Source: an uncultured Corynebacterium sp.
GTDB taxonomy: Bacteria > Actinomycetota > Actinomycetes > Mycobacteriales > Mycobacteriaceae
DNA: 7,658 nucleotides
Assembly (NCBI GenBank): GCA_945631445.1
Contig: CALZCR010000068.1
Span: 1-7,658 of the forward strand
Direction of reading: 5' to 3'
The notes under the pieces were generated by a model. The model searched no databases and had not been told where the DNA came from. It saw nothing but the letters and a program-made list of their open reading frames with translations. Each line of letters starts with the position of its first letter. Positions within the stretch are counted from its first letter, which is position 1. Below are positions 1 to 6,060 of this stretch, one piece after another. The position numbers and the translations under genes were made by a program.

Positions 1-259
1 CGTTGATGTGCTCGCCGGTGAACATCGCCTCGATGGCCTGGCGCAGACCGGCGGCGTCGGCGAGCTCCCCGAGGGCCTTGACGACGTCCGCGTCCACCAG
101 GTTCTTCGACAGGTCGACGTGCAGGCCGGCGGCGTCGAAGGTGAGCTCCGCCGCCCGAGTGGGGGACGCGGCGAACAGCTGGCGCAAGGAGAGGCCCTTC
201 TTCTCCTGAAAAAGGCTGGCCAGCTGCGACCACTCGGCGGTGGCGGTGATGTCAGACAT
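1..259 (-). CDS. pgi: Glucose-6-phosphate isomerase, N-terminal part (cut by window edge)
   Basis: Reading leftward from ATG at 259, the first 86 codons encode a protein beginning MSDITATAEWSQL. It contains the phosphoglucose isomerase N-terminal block LHVDLSKNLVD (about residues 47-57), followed by AMFTGEHIN at the window edge, both typical of bacterial Pgi. The family is about 540-550 residues long, so most of the protein, including the sugar-phosphate binding and catalytic Glu/His/Lys residues, lies outside the window. The enzyme interconverts glucose-6-phosphate and fructose-6-phosphate in the cytoplasm, linking glycolysis and the pentose phosphate route. The start is supported by an AGGAG ribosome binding site 7 nt upstream on the minus strand. 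It is divergent from the heme-oxygenase gene at 361. Truncation here is only the window boundary; no internal damage is visible. Confidence 0.93.
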   Translation of the reverse strand, partial: MSDITATAEWSQLASLFQEKKGLSLRQLFAASPTRAAELTFDAAGLHVDLSKNLVDADVVKALGELADAAGLRQAIEAMFTGEHIN

Positions 260-297
260 GATGCGGCTCCTGGTACGGCGGGTTGTTTCTTGCACCG

Positions 298-303
298 AAT
301 CTA
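298..303 (-). promoter_or_regulatory. Possible -10 element for pgi
   Basis: The minus strand reads TAGATT here, which fits the corynebacterial TANNNT pattern and would place the transcript start about 31 nt before the pgi ATG. No convincing -35 hexamer sits 16-18 bp upstream. A second minus-strand candidate, TATAAC at 347-352, overlaps the -10 of the opposite gene. I cannot choose between them from sequence alone. Confidence 0.25.
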
Positions 304-348
304 CTTCAATTGCGTGACCGGGGCCGGACGATTGCCAAGGAGTGGGGT

Positions 349-354
349 TATAGT
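349..354 (+). promoter_or_regulatory. -10 element implying a leaderless mhuD transcript
   Basis: TATAGT lies with its last base 7 nt before the A of the ATG at 361, so the predicted transcript starts at the start codon itself. Leaderless mRNAs are common in corynebacteria and mycobacteria. The only Shine-Dalgarno-like string, AAGGAG at 337-342, is 18 nt from the ATG, too far to serve this start. No good -35 is visible, as is usual for these promoters. Confidence 0.5.
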
Positions 355-360
355 CGGGGC

Positions 361-681
361 ATGAGCATCGTGAAGATCAACGCAATTTCCGTCCCCGAGG
401 GAGCCGGCTCCGTGCTGGAGGAGCGCTTCGCCGCCCGCAAGCAGGCCATCGACTCGCAGCCGGGTTTCGAGGGCTTCCAGCTGCTGCGCCCGACCAAGGG
501 CGAGGACCGCTACTTCGTGGTCACCCGTTGGGCCGACCAGGAATCCTATGACGCGTGGTGGGAGAGCGCTGGCCAGGCCGCCCACGGGCAGAAAGACGGC
601 GAGCAGCCGCGCAAGCCGGTCTCCGACAAGGCGGAGCTGCTGGAGTTCGACGTCGTCATCGACTCCCTCGAGCAGGACTAA
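361..681 (+). CDS. mhuD: MhuD-type heme-degrading monooxygenase (ABM fold)
   Basis: This 106-residue protein of the antibiotic-biosynthesis-monooxygenase/IsdG superfamily is very close to M. tuberculosis MhuD in length (about 105) and sequence. Visible shared blocks are VKINAI (4-9), PGFEGFQLLRP (34-44), YFVVTRW (51-57) and LLEFDVV (93-99). All the MhuD heme-pocket residues I know fall at the same numbers: Asn7, Arg22, Arg26, Trp66 and the heme ligand His75. This numbering supports the ATG at 361 rather than an upstream TTG at 283. MhuD opens the heme ring to free iron, and gives mycobilins without releasing CO; that product is assumed here by homology. The protein should be a cytosolic ferredoxin-like dimer. 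The gene is divergent from pgi and convergent with chorismate mutase, so it is probably transcribed alone. I found no DtxR-like palindrome upstream, so iron control is not evident. Confidence 0.9.
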   Translation: MSIVKINAISVPEGAGSVLEERFAARKQAIDSQPGFEGFQLLRPTKGEDRYFVVTRWADQESYDAWWESAGQAAHGQKDGEQPRKPVSDKAELLEFDVVIDSLEQD

Positions 682-750
682 AACACGGTGAACGCCGCGG
701 GGCGCCCGTCCGGGGCACAGACGAACCGGGTCAGAAAGACGACGCCGCGA

Positions 751-1047
751 TCAGCCAAGCTTGCCCCGGCCCAGGCGTAGCAGCACGTTCGCCAGCGCCG
801 GGCCCTCCTCACCGAGCTCGTCGCGGAACTGATTGATGATCGCCACCTCGCGGGTGTGCACTAAGCGGGTGCCGCCGGAGCCCATGCGGGTCTTGCCGAT
901 CGCCTGCGCCACTTCCGTGCGCCGTTTCACGGCCTCGAGGATGACCTGGTTGAGTCGGTCGATCTCTTTGCGGTAGGACTGGATCTCGGCGTCGGACAAC
1001 GGGTCATCGGTGCCGGTGGGCATGCGGATCTCTAACTCTTCGGACAT
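751..1047 (-). CDS. Chorismate mutase, AroQ-delta (Rv0948c-like)
   Basis: This 98-residue single-domain protein has the AroQ helix-1 signature YRKEIDRLNQVILEAVKRR (25-43), then VAQAIGKTRMGSGGTRLVHTRE (46-67) and the C-terminal LRLGRGKLG. It resembles M. tuberculosis Rv0948c and corynebacterial chorismate mutases. It converts chorismate to prephenate for Phe and Tyr synthesis in the cytoplasm. In the actinobacterial AroQ-delta group the enzyme is weak alone and is activated by complex with DAHP synthase. The C-terminal LGRGxLG segment is, from memory, involved in that contact, and it is intact here. Likely catalytic basic residues are Arg26, Arg43, Lys52 and Arg61. I chose the ATG at 1047; an in-frame ATG at 1056 would add three residues, and neither has a strong ribosome binding site. 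About 20 N-terminal residues precede the conserved core and are probably disordered. Confidence 0.92.
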   Translation of the reverse strand: MSEELEIRMPTGTDDPLSDAEIQSYRKEIDRLNQVILEAVKRRTEVAQAIGKTRMGSGGTRLVHTREVAIINQFRDELGEEGPALANVLLRLGRGKLG

Positions 1048-1090
1048 GTGATCCATCTTGCCATGAGGTGGCGGCGTCAGGGTCACCTAG

Positions 1091-1096
1091 TAGGTT
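1091..1096 (+). promoter_or_regulatory. Possible -10 element for pcrA
   Basis: TAGGTT ends 10 nt before the ATG at 1107 and fits TANNNT. It predicts a start point about 4 nt before the ATG, so a nearly leaderless message. This agrees with the lack of a good ribosome binding site. No -35 is apparent. The 59-bp gap it sits in is shared with the divergent chorismate mutase gene, for which I see no clear promoter. Confidence 0.3.
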
Positions 1097-1106
1097 GAAA
1101 CACATC

Positions 1107-3455
1107 ATGGCTAACCACTCCGTAGATCTGACCCAAGGCCTGAACACGCAGCAGGCCGCCGCCGTCGAACACACCGGCTCACCCCTTTTGATCGTGGCGG
1201 GCGCCGGTTCCGGCAAGACCGCCGTCCTGACCCGCCGCATCGCCCACCTGATGTCGCACCGCGGCGTCGCCCCCTGGCAAATCCTGGCCATCACCTTCAC
1301 CAACAAGGCCGCCGCCGAGATGAAGGAACGCATCACAGGGCTCGTCGGACCGGTCGCCGAACGCATGTGGGTGGCCACCTTCCACTCCATCTGCGTGCGC
1401 ATCCTGCGGCAGCAGGCCCAGCTCGTCCCCGGGCTGAACACCAACTTCACCATCTACGACTCCGATGATTCGCGCCGGTTGTTGTCGATGATCGGCAAAG
1501 ACCTGAACTTGGACCTGAAGAAGTTCACTGGCCGCGTCTTGGCGAACGCGATCTCCAACCACAAAAACGAACTCGTGGGCCCGGAACGCGCCATGGCTGA
1601 GGCCCAGACCACGAAAAACCCCTTCGAGGTCACCGTGGCCGAGGTCTACGCCGAATACCAACGCCGCCTGCGCGCCGCCAACGCACTGGACTTCGACGAC
1701 CTCATCGGGGAAGTGGTACGCATCTTCACCGAGTACCCGCAGGTCACCGACCACTACCGCCGCCGCTTCCGGCACGTGCTCATCGACGAGTACCAGGACA
1801 CCAACCACGCCCAGTACCGGCTGGTCGCCGCCTTGGTCGGCGACGGCCCCGACGCGCCGGAACTATGCGTGGTCGGTGACTCGGATCAGTCGATCTACGC
1901 TTTCCGCGGCGCCACGATCCGTAACATCCAGGAATTCGAGCGTGACTACCCGCAGGCACGGACCATCCTGCTCGAGCAGAACTACCGCTCCACGCAAACG
2001 ATCCTCAGCGCCGCCAACGCCGTGATCTCCCAAAATCAGGGCCGCCGGGACAAAAACCTGTGGACCGACCACGGCCAAGGTGAGCGGATCACCGGGTATG
2101 TCGCCGACAACGAACACGATGAGGCCCGCTTCGTCGCCTCCGAGATCGACGCCTTGGTGGACCAGGGGCGCAATTATTCCGACGTCGCGGTGATGTACCG
2201 CACCAACAACGCTTCCCGGGCGCTCGAGGACATTTTCATCCGCTCCGGCATCCCCTACAAGGTCGTCGGCGGCACCCGTTTCTACGAGCGCAAAGAGATC
2301 CGCGACGTCATCGCCTACCTGCGGGCGCTGGAGAACCCGGACGACACGGTCAGTCTGCGGCGCATCGTCAACGAGCCACGCCGCGCCATCGGCGACAAAG
2401 CGCAGGCGATGGTGGCCTTGTACGCGGACAACCACGGGGTCTCTTTCGGGAAAGCGCTGCGTGCCGCCGCGGAAGGCAAGGTGGACATGCTGGCCACCCG
2501 GGCAAAAAACGCCGTCACCGGCTTCGTGGAAATGATGGACGGTTTGCGCACCGCCACGCCCGAGCTGCGCAACGAGGTCACCGGGCAGCCGGACCTGGGG
2601 GACTTGATCTCCCGGGTGCTGGACGTCACCGGCTACAAGGACGTGCTGGAGGCCTCGAACGACCCGCAGGACGGGGCGCGGCTGGACAACCTCAACGAGC
2701 TGGTCTCCGTCGCCCGCGAATTCTCCTCCGAGGCCGCCAACCAGGTCGCCTACGCGGAGATGGACGGCGGGGAGGTGGAGCTGGAGGAAGGCATGCCCGC
2801 CCCCGGCAGCCTGCAGGCGTTTTTGGAGCGGGTGTCGTTGGTGGCCGACGCCGACCAGATCCCCGACGACGACCAGGGAATGGTCACCCTGATGACGCTG
2901 CACACCGCCAAGGGGTTGGAGTTCCCGGTGGTGTTCGTCACCGGCTGGGAAGACGGGCAGTTCCCGCATGTGCGCGCCCTCGGCGATCCGGACGAGCTCT
3001 CGGAAGAGCGGCGACTGGCGTACGTGGGCATCACCCGTGCCCGCGAGCGGCTCTACCTGACCCGGGCCATGATTCGTTCGTCGTGGGGCAACCCGATGAC
3101 GAATCCGGCCAGCCGCTTCCTGGGAGAGGTTCCGGAGGAGCTGATCGACTGGCGCCGGGAGGAACCCTCGCCCGCGGCTTCGTCCTCGTGGGGCGGCGGC
3201 GGGGCAAGCTGGGGCCGCCCCCAGCAGCCGCAGCGCGCCACTCGTCGCCCGCAGCGCAGCACCCTGCCCGCCGCGCCCAAGAGCAGCGACCTGCAACTGG
3301 CCGCCGGAGACCGGGTCAACCACGCCAAGTACGGGCTGGGGAAGGTCATCTCCTCCGACGGCTCCGGAGCACGGGCCACCGTCACCATCGACTTCGGCAG
3401 CTCCGGCACGGTGCGGCTGATGCTCATCGGTGGACTGCCCATGGAGAAGCTCTAG
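1107..3455 (+). CDS. pcrA: ATP-dependent DNA helicase PcrA/UvrD1 (SF1A)
   Basis: This 782-residue superfamily-1 3'-5' DNA helicase is of the length expected for actinobacterial UvrD1/PcrA. Motifs appear in order: Q motif GLNTQQAAAV (11-20), Walker A AGAGSGKT (31-38), Ia ITFTNKAAAEM (62-72), Walker B IDEYQD (226-231), III VVGDSDQSIYAFRG (255-268), IV EQNYRST (290-296), V TLHTAKGLEFPVVF (597-610) and VI RRLAYVGITRARERLYL (635-651). A low-complexity Ser/Gly/Gln/Arg linker (about 685-725) leads to a C-terminal Tudor-like domain (about 728-782, AGDRVNHAKYGLGKV), the module used by PcrA to bind RNA polymerase. It acts in nucleotide excision repair, in transcription-coupled processes and in clearing recombination intermediates. 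I chose the ATG at 1107 (MANHSVDL) because the homologous region starts just after it; a GTG at 1068 is open but lies inside the promoter gap. No frameshift or missing motif. Confidence 0.97.
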   Translation: MANHSVDLTQGLNTQQAAAVEHTGSPLLIVAGAGSGKTAVLTRRIAHLMSHRGVAPWQILAITFTNKAAAEMKERITGLVGPVAERMWVATFHSICVRILRQQAQLVPGLNTNFTIYDSDDSRRLLSMIGKDLNLDLKKFTGRVLANAISNHKNELVGPERAMAEAQTTKNPFEVTVAEVYAEYQRRLRAANALDFDDLIGEVVRIFTEYPQVTDHYRRRFRHVLIDEYQDTNHAQYRLVAALVGDGPDAPELCVVGDSDQSIYAFRGATIRNIQEFERDYPQARTILLEQNYRSTQTILSAANAVISQNQGRRDKNLWTDHGQGERITGYVADNEHDEARFVASEIDALVDQGRNYSDVAVMYRTNNASRALEDIFIRSGIPYKVVGGTRFYERKEIRDVIAYLRALENPDDTVSLRRIVNEPRRAIGDKAQAMVALYADNHGVSFGKALRAAAEGKVDMLATRAKNAVTGFVEMMDGLRTATPELRNEVTGQPDLGDLISRVLDVTGYKDVLEASNDPQDGARLDNLNELVSVAREFSSEAANQVAYAEMDGGEVELEEGMPAPGSLQAFLERVSLVADADQIPDDDQGMVTLMTLHTAKGLEFPVVFVTGWEDGQFPHVRALGDPDELSEERRLAYVGITRARERLYLTRAMIRSSWGNPMTNPASRFLGEVPEELIDWRREEPSPAASSSWGGGGASWGRPQQPQRATRRPQRSTLPAAPKSSDLQLAAGDRVNHAKYGLGKVISSDGSGARATVTIDFGSSGTVRLMLIGGLPMEKL

Positions 3456-3479
3456 CCGGGGCAGCCAAGAAAGCACGAA

Positions 3480-3502
3480 CCCCCGACCACGGCGGTCGGG
3501 GG
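3480..3502. terminator. Stem-loop between convergent genes
   Basis: A perfect 9-bp stem (CCCCCGACC / GGTCGGGGG) encloses a 5-nt loop (ACGGC). It lies 25 nt after the pcrA stop and 21 nt from the end of the convergent peptidase gene. The plus-strand side lacks a T-run. The minus-strand side is followed by a moderately T-rich stretch (GTGCTTTCTT), so it is a better intrinsic terminator for the peptidase. It probably serves both genes. Confidence 0.7.
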
Positions 3503-3522
3503 CGAACGGGAAAGTATGCGAC

Positions 3523-4263
3523 TTAGAGGTGGATGCCGTGCTGGGCGAACCATTCCTGCGGGTCAATGGCTCCGCCACCGTTCGGGTGGATCTCGAAATG
3601 CAGGTGCGAGCCGGTGGAAAAACCGCGGTTGCCCATGCCCGCGATGTGCTGGCCGGCGTGAACGTAGTCGCCGACCTGGACACCGAGGGTCTCCATGTGT
3701 CCGTAGACGGAGATGGAGTCGTCGTCGTGCTGGATGCGGATCCACTGGCCGTAGCCGGAGGCCGGGCCGGAGTCGATCACGGTGCCGTCCATGACGGCCA
3801 GGATCGGGGTGTTGACGGGGGCGGCGATGTCGACGCCTGCGTGGAGGGAGCCCCAGCGCATGCCGTAGCCGGAGGTGAATGCGCCCTCGGCGGGCTTGAC
3901 CACGGCCGCGCCGCGGGTGGCCTGGTCGGCGGCGAGACGCTCGGCGGTGGCCTCGACGGCCTTGAGTAGCTGTGTGTCCAGGCCGGCGACCGGCTTGTAT
4001 TCGGAGATGGCGAGGATCTGCGGAGCGGACTCGGCGACGGGCGCCTCGTCGATGGGCTGCGCGTCATTGGTGAGCTCGAAGTTGACGGCTTCGGTCTTCT
4101 CCGCGGGAGTGGCCTGCAGGGAAGCGGCGGCCGCGCCGCCGACACCGGCGGTGGAGGCTGCGCCAGTGGCGATGGCGATGAGTGCAACGCGACCAGTCGT
4201 TGTCTGCGAGGTGGAGATTTTTCGGTGCTTGCCACCCTCAGACCGCTGAGTCTTGATGCGCAT
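3523..4263 (-). CDS. Secreted M23 (LytM-type) metallo-endopeptidase
   Basis: This 246-residue protein has a basic N-terminus (residues 1-25), then a hydrophobic Ala/Gly-rich segment (about 24-48) ending in AAAAS, consistent with a signal peptide or membrane anchor. A linker of about 75 residues follows, and the M23 peptidase domain occupies about 123-243. Zinc-site motifs are complete: HxxxD as His141/Asp145 (HAGVD) and HxH as His220/His222 (GSHLHFEI), plus the conserved His189 in YGHM. The family cuts peptide cross-links in peptidoglycan, so this is a probable cell-wall remodelling enzyme acting outside the membrane. It occupies the position of M. tuberculosis Rv0950c and is comparable to corynebacterial MepA-type peptidases; I do not assign that name. 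The ATG at 4263 has a GGAAG ribosome binding site about 7 nt upstream; upstream in-frame starts would run through the promoter. The complete active site argues for an enzyme rather than a catalytically dead EnvC-like activator. Confidence 0.93.
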   Translation of the reverse strand: MRIKTQRSEGGKHRKISTSQTTTGRVALIAIATGAASTAGVGGAAAASLQATPAEKTEAVNFELTNDAQPIDEAPVAESAPQILAISEYKPVAGLDTQLLKAVEATAERLAADQATRGAAVVKPAEGAFTSGYGMRWGSLHAGVDIAAPVNTPILAVMDGTVIDSGPASGYGQWIRIQHDDDSISVYGHMETLGVQVGDYVHAGQHIAGMGNRGFSTGSHLHFEIHPNGGGAIDPQEWFAQHGIHL

Positions 4264-4304
4264 TCTTTGTCTTCCGTTCCGTTTGGTGCCTCGCGAGGAT
4301 GATG

Positions 4305-4332
4305 CGTGACTATGCTGTGACCATCCTGTGAT
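4305..4332 (-). promoter_or_regulatory. Three 11-bp-phased direct half-sites, candidate MtrA operator
   Basis: On the minus strand, ATCACA (4332-4327), GTCACA (4321-4316) and GTCACG (4310-4305) repeat with an exact 11-bp period, one helical turn apart. MtrA of mycobacteria and corynebacteria binds direct repeats of GTCACA-like half-sites. They lie just downstream of the predicted start point of the peptidase gene, a position expected for repression. Assignment to MtrA is inference; the phased repeat itself is directly visible. Confidence 0.5.
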
Positions 4333-4344
4333 GTACGGAGGATC

Positions 4345-4373
4345 ACGATAGCGTCTCAATTTATTCCTGGCAA
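4345..4373 (-). promoter_or_regulatory. Promoter of the M23 peptidase gene
   Basis: The minus strand carries TTGCCA (-35, 4373-4368), a 17-bp spacer, and TATCGT (-10, 4350-4345). This is the best-formed sigma-70/SigA-type promoter in the window. The predicted start point is near 4338, giving a 5' leader of about 75 nt before the ATG at 4263. The leader contains the phased repeats at 4305-4332 and a 10-bp palindrome CCTCGCGAGG at 4289-4298. Confidence 0.6.
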
Positions 4374-4404
4374 CTACTGTGTCTGGGCAAGCTCTATCGA
4401 AGGG

Positions 4405-4421
4405 CGTGACCATGGCGTTAC
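4405..4421 (-). promoter_or_regulatory. Second 11-bp-phased half-site pair
   Basis: On the minus strand GTAACG (4421-4416) and GTCACG (4410-4405) are direct repeats with the same 11-bp period as the three repeats nearer the peptidase start. The pair lies about 70-80 bp upstream of the predicted start point and faces the divergent perM gene, so it could serve either gene or help form a repression loop. Confidence 0.35.
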
Positions 4422-4432
4422 ATGCCGGATTT

Positions 4433-4452
4433 TATATTCAGCCCTGCATAAT
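4433..4452 (+). promoter_or_regulatory. AT-rich stretch with possible perM -10 elements
   Basis: TATATT (4433-4438) and CATAAT (4447-4452) stand out in otherwise GC-rich DNA upstream of perM. Either would give a leader of roughly 75-90 nt. Neither has a recognisable -35 at 16-18 bp, so this is a weak call. Confidence 0.25.
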
Positions 4453-4531
4453 ATTCTTTCCCCCGCCCCTCATCCCGCCCGTCGACGCGCCGCCCGCCAG
4501 GCCCGCGCGGGACATGGCAAAGTAAAAGGCG

Positions 4532-6043
4532 ATGAGCAAGAACACCAGCCCACAATCCCGGCCCACCCGCCGCCCTCGCACCGCCGGGCCGTCGAGATCA
4601 CGAGCCGCGGCGAAGGCGCACGCCGCGGAACGGGGGAAAACGGAGGCTTCCTCCCGGCGGGCGGAAAAGCCCCGCCCGACGACGCTGACGGGGCGACTGC
4701 GCCGTTTTCTGCCCGTCATCGCCGTCCCGGAATTACTCGTCGTCCTGGTGCTCGTGGTGATCTCTCTCGCGGGCATCATGTTCGCGTCGGGGACGATGGG
4801 GGCCCTGCCCGCGACGATCGCCACGGCCTGGATGGCCTTGAACTTGGCGCCGGTCGTGCTGTCCGACGTCACCGTTTCCTTGTTGCCTCTGCTGCCCGCC
4901 ATCGGTCTGGTCGCGTTGATCGCTCACCGGGTGCGCCGCGCGGTGCGCACCAAGGTCAGCGTCATTGATTTGGCGGTGCTGCTGGCCTGCACCCTGCTTG
5001 TGCCGGTGATCCTGACGCTGGTCGCCTGGGTGATGCTGTGGGACGCCGCGAAAGTCTTCGACCTTTCCCCGCCGCCGGTGTGGGAGGCTCTGGCACGCAC
5101 GGTGCTGGTGCACCTGGCGGCGTATGTGCTGGGACTGGGGCGGAAGTTATGGCGGGCGGTGGCCAGGCATTACCGGCTGCCGTCCGAGCTTGTCGACGGC
5201 GCCGTCGACGCCGGGTTCTTCTTCCGGCGCATGGCCGTCGTGTCGCTGCCGGTCCTGGCCGGCCTCCTGCTCTTCGGTTGGGGCAGGCAAGTCCAGATGG
5301 CCGAGTCTTTCGACTCCTTCGGCGGCGGGGAGCTCATGGGGCTGCTGCTGACCTCCTTGCTCTATCTGCCCAACGCCATGATCGCGACGGTCGCGGTGCT
5401 GCTCGGCGGGGAGTTCGTGGCCGGTGAGGCGAGCGTCTCCCTCTTCAGCGTGCACCTGGTGCCCCTGCCCCCCATGCCGCTTTTCGCCTTGATTCCCGGG
5501 GAGGTCAGCCAGTGGGCGCCGGTGCTGCTGTTGATCGCCGGAGCGCTGGCGTCCTGGCAGGCGGCCCGGTCCCGACCGGGGCTGGTGCAGGCGGTCGGCG
5601 CCGGGTTGAGCGCCACGCTGACGGGTGCGGCCGCAGCGTACCTCGCCGGGGGCGAGCTCGGCTGGTACGGACACACCGGCCCCACCGTCTGGCTCGCGGC
5701 GCTGCTGGCAGGCGCCTGGGTGGGCGTCATCGGCGTCGGCACCTCGTTGATCCTGGGCCTGCTCGAGCGGCGGACGACCGTGTTGGACGCTGAGCCTGTC
5801 GAAGAAGAAGTAGAGGAACAAGTCGAGGAACAAGAGCCACAGGAAGAAACGGCAGAAGAAGCAGAAGAAGCAGAAGAAGTAGAGGAAACGCCGGAAGAAG
5901 AACCCGAAGAAGAACCCGAAGAAGAACCCGAAGAAGAAGAGACAGACGCAGTCGAAAATCACGTGGCGAGCAAGGACGAGGAAGTCGAGGACAATGCCGA
6001 AGACGCCGAAGACGAGGGCGTTGCGGAAGATGAGCGTCGTTAA
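4532..6043 (+). CDS. perM: PerM/DUF6350 polytopic membrane protein with acidic tail
   Basis: This 503-residue protein has a basic cytoplasmic N-terminus (residues 1-60: about 17 Lys/Arg against 3 acidic). A membrane domain (about 61-411) follows, with roughly eight to ten hydrophobic segments, near 61-84, 105-131, 144-170, 186-203, 232-250, 266-293, 301-322, 328-343, 353-373 and 384-410. It ends in a tail from residue 419 in which about 48 of 85 residues are Glu or Asp. It matches the DUF6350 family by topology and by position: M. tuberculosis PerM (Rv0955) lies directly before purN, and is reported to support cell division and persistence by stabilising the divisome protein FtsB. That role is assumed here. 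An in-frame TAA at 4523-4525 makes ATG 4532 the first possible start; its ribosome binding site (AAAGG, 2 nt away) is poor. perM is the first gene of the perM-purN-purH unit. Confidence 0.82.
   Translation: MSKNTSPQSRPTRRPRTAGPSRSRAAAKAHAAERGKTEASSRRAEKPRPTTLTGRLRRFLPVIAVPELLVVLVLVVISLAGIMFASGTMGALPATIATAWMALNLAPVVLSDVTVSLLPLLPAIGLVALIAHRVRRAVRTKVSVIDLAVLLACTLLVPVILTLVAWVMLWDAAKVFDLSPPPVWEALARTVLVHLAAYVLGLGRKLWRAVARHYRLPSELVDGAVDAGFFFRRMAVVSLPVLAGLLLFGWGRQVQMAESFDSFGGGELMGLLLTSLLYLPNAMIATVAVLLGGEFVAGEASVSLFSVHLVPLPPMPLFALIPGEVSQWAPVLLLIAGALASWQAARSRPGLVQAVGAGLSATLTGAAAAYLAGGELGWYGHTGPTVWLAALLAGAWVGVIGVGTSLILGLLERRTTVLDAEPVEEEVEEQVEEQEPQEETAEEAEEAEEVEETPEEEPEEEPEEEPEEEETDAVENHVASKDEEVEDNAEDAEDEGVAEDERR
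5852..5878 (+). repeat. 9-bp tandem repeat x3 in the perM tail
   Basis: GCAGAAGAA occurs three times in perfect tandem, in frame, encoding Ala-Glu-Glu three times. Because the unit is a multiple of three, changes in copy number would keep the frame. Confidence 0.9.
5894..5929 (+). repeat. 12-bp tandem repeat x3 in the perM tail
   Basis: GAAGAAGAACCC occurs three times in perfect tandem, followed by a degenerate GAAGAAGAAGAG unit. It encodes Glu-Glu-Glu-Pro repeats in frame. With the 9-bp repeats just upstream it forms a purine-rich, slippage-prone stretch unlike the rest of the gene. Confidence 0.9.
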
Positions 6044-6060
6044 GGACTAGGGTGGTAGCG

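Noticed and set aside
281..360. DtxR iron box upstream of the heme-oxygenase gene
   Set aside because: No 19-bp palindrome resembling TTAGGTTAGCCTAACCTAA can be found here, even allowing several mismatches.
683..750. GC-rich stretch between convergent mhuD and chorismate mutase as a terminator
   Set aside because: The best hairpin I can draw is GCCC/GGGC (4 bp, 5-nt loop) with no T-run on either side; too weak to report as a terminator.
1863..3683. 606-codon open frame on the minus strand across pcrA
   Set aside because: It is antisense to an intact helicase with every motif present; long empty antisense frames are expected in high-GC DNA. Its Val/Gly/Arg/His-rich composition matches no family I recognise.
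4264..4338. Riboswitch (for example c-di-AMP ydaO type) in the peptidase leader
   Set aside because: Actinobacterial wall-hydrolase genes can carry such leaders, but about 75 nt is too short for the ydaO fold and its conserved blocks are not visible.
4438..4902. Minus-strand 154-codon frame over the perM start
   Set aside because: It overlaps the basic N-terminus of perM in antisense, has no recognisable motif, and the plus-strand reading gives a coherent membrane protein.
5852..5929. Tandem repeats as a CRISPR-like array
   Set aside because: Units are 9 and 12 bp, contiguous, without spacers, and in frame within perM.
5147..5962. Minus-strand frame with a Phe-rich start (FFFGFFFGFFF-like)
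   Set aside because: The Phe/Gly pattern is simply the complement of the Glu-Glu-Glu-Pro repeats in perM, not a membrane peptide.
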